NCBI GenBank assembly: GCA_018064565.1
Contig: JAGHVA010000185.1
Location: 1 to 7,665 of the forward strand
Direction of reading: 5' to 3'
DNA from: Candidatus Colimorpha onthohippi
GTDB lineage: Bacteria > Bacteroidota > Bacteroidia > Bacteroidales > P3
DNA: 7,665 nt
In this document: piece by piece, positions 6,504-7,665 of the stretch
Layout: each line of letters begins with the position of its first letter
Position numbering within the stretch: the first letter of the stretch is position 1
Translations under genes and position numbers: made by a program
Notes under the pieces: generated by a model
Databases searched by the model: none
What the model was told of the DNA's origin: nothing
The model's input: only the letters and a program-made list of their open reading frames with translations

Positions 6504-6534
6504 ATTGATCTCTGCATGGCAGCAAAAAATCAAT
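6504..6534 (-). other. Possible hairpin downstream of the DUF4175-like gene
   Basis: ATTGAT (6534-6529) and ATCAAT (6509-6504) can pair, with an inner CTGC/GCAG stem around CAT and an uneven internal loop that includes five Ts. No T tract follows directly, so it is not a standard terminator. It starts 17 bases after the stop codon and could protect the mRNA 3' end. The evidence is weak. Confidence 0.25.
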
Positions 6535-6551
6535 CCTGCTAAATAATAATA

Positions 6552-7665
6552 TCAAAAATCACCCAGACCATAAAAATAGTTCGTAACCTTAGACTTGTAA
6601 TAGGGTGTTAATGAGGGTGGGGTAGTCCTAAATAAATCTTGATTTTGCTGCTTCAGCTGCTCGTATGCTTTAAGATCCGATGGAGAAGGTTGATACCGAT
6701 CCGTAGCCTCTTGCGATTGGCGACGGCTATCTTGATCACGTTGCATCTCCGCCTTCTCATGCTCGAGCAGACGTGTCATTATCTGCTGCTGGCGAATAAT
6801 TGTCTGCTGCGATATCGTTTTGTTGACTAAATCTGTTTCTGTCTGTTCCATTTGCCGCATTATCTCGTCAATCTCTTTCGCTAATTTTCCATTACCTGCA
6901 TCCGTCTGTTTCATCTCTTGACCATACTCTTGCATCATTCTACGTATCATCTCTTGTTGCGCAGCCATCTTTGCAAACTGCTCACTTATCTGACGCCCTT
7001 CACCCAATTTTCTACGACCTTGCCCAGGTTTATTACCTTGCTTTTCCAATTCCTTCTTTAACGCTTCCATCTGTTTGTTCAACTCATCCTGCATCTGTTT
7101 TAATGACTTCGGCGATGGTTTACCTTTCCCAGGATTACTACAGCTGCCATTCTTTTTCATCGAGGAACTGTTTTTGGAGCCTTTTTGCCTCATGCTGTTC
7201 TGACGCATCTGATTCTGCATTTTGTCTAACGACTCAGCTAAAATCAAAGCCAAATTGTTGATAGATGTCATAGCATATTGCATAGGCTGAGATGCGCTAC
7301 TATTTTTTGAGCCACCATAAAACGACTGATTGCAACGCAATAAAGTGGAGAGCGACCTTGCAATATTTTCATTGACCTCTGACACCTCTTTGGTTACCGC
7401 CGAAGCTACTGCTACCTGACGGCTTGAAATAGCTTGCAATGAATCCTCAACCCCTCGGAAATCAGACTTAACCTTATTCTGATCAGCTATAATATCTTGA
7501 TATTTTGGATCTTGAATATATGTACCTGAGACAGCTGGAATCAATTTTTCCTGTGAAAATGACAAAGTCACCAAGTTTTTCAAAAGCCTACGAACCATCT
7601 CTGCATCTTCTGCCAAATCTTCTTGATCTATCCTTGATTGCTCATCAGCCAATTGATCAGAGAGT
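6552..7665 (-). CDS. DUF4175-like coiled-coil protein, C-terminal part
   Basis: The reading frame is still open at the right edge. The first possible start inside the window is only an internal TTG at 7652, so this is the C-terminal 371 codons of a larger gene. In Bacteroidota such proteins are about 1,100 residues, with N-terminal membrane helices and a long periplasmic part. Recognisable parts are LLKNLVTLSFSQEKL followed by DPKYQDIIADQ near the window edge, then VEDSLQAISSRQ and MTSINNLALILAESL. A Gln/Met/Lys/Ser-rich low-complexity linker with GKGKP and NKPGQGRRKLGEG follows. Then come FAKMAAQQEMIRRMMQ, MEQTETDLVNKTI, RQQQIMTRLLEHEKAEMQRDQD and a Tyr-rich tail YYKSKVTNYFYGL. Long heptad-like stretches suggest coiled coil. 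The function is unknown; an envelope structural or assembly role is only inference. It ends with TGA, 160 bases before the ATPase gene. Confidence 0.8.
   Translation of the reverse strand, partial: LSDQLADEQSRIDQEDLAEDAEMVRRLLKNLVTLSFSQEKLIPAVSGTYIQDPKYQDIIADQNKVKSDFRGVEDSLQAISSRQVAVASAVTKEVSEVNENIARSLSTLLRCNQSFYGGSKNSSASQPMQYAMTSINNLALILAESLDKMQNQMRQNSMRQKGSKNSSSMKKNGSCSNPGKGKPSPKSLKQMQDELNKQMEALKKELEKQGNKPGQGRRKLGEGRQISEQFAKMAAQQEMIRRMMQEYGQEMKQTDAGNGKLAKEIDEIMRQMEQTETDLVNKTISQQTIIRQQQIMTRLLEHEKAEMQRDQDSRRQSQEATDRYQPSPSDLKAYEQLKQQNQDLFRTTPPSLTPYYKSKVTNYFYGLGDF

Noticed and set aside
7650..7652. TTG as the start of the DUF4175-like gene.
   Set aside because: The frame remains open to the right edge and the domain is clearly cut off, so this codon is an internal Leu in a partial gene.

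Overview
The window looks like a chromosomal housekeeping segment from a member of the Bacteroidota, probably near the Bacteroidales. The evidence is threefold. The gene set and order are typical of that phylum: a DUF4175-like coiled-coil protein, an RsbW/SpoIIAB-type ATPase, ybeY, mnmG, a MenA-type prenyltransferase, a CPBP protease, rsmE and a DUF4159 protein. YbeY has the Bacteroidota form of its motifs. The tRNA promoter fits the phylum's own -33/-7 pattern (TTTG, 19 bases, TAnnTTTG) rather than -35/-10. The DNA is AT-rich and tightly packed, and every confident gene is on the minus strand, so transcription runs from the right edge to the left. I see no transposon, phage, CRISPR or plasmid signature.

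Layout in transcription order (right to left): (1) 7665-6552, the C-terminal part of a large DUF4175-like protein that continues past the right edge. (2) A 160-base gap with a possible promoter, then a small GHKL ATPase (6391-5933) closed by a strong intrinsic terminator (5916-5885). (3) A 168-base stretch without a clear promoter, then ybeY (5716-5291) and mnmG (5244-3364). (4) A UbiA/MenA prenyltransferase (3285-2386), a CPBP membrane protease (2296-1670), rsmE (1646-930) and a secreted DUF4159 protein (922-266). The last two are only 7 bases apart. (5) A promoter, tRNA-Leu(GAG) with encoded CCA (139-53), and a probable terminator at the left edge.

The shared theme is RNA maturation and translation: YbeY in rRNA processing and ribosome quality control, RsmE for 16S m3U1498, MnmG for wobble-uridine modification, and the tRNA itself. 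Menaquinone synthesis and envelope-associated proteins of poorly known function (CPBP, DUF4159, DUF4175-like) are interleaved. No complete new system is evident. The points most worth a second look are a pair of near-identical, oppositely oriented parS-like 16-mers flanking mnmG, an exact DnaA-box match in the menA-CPBP gap, and a Glu-to-Gln change in the N box of the small ATPase.
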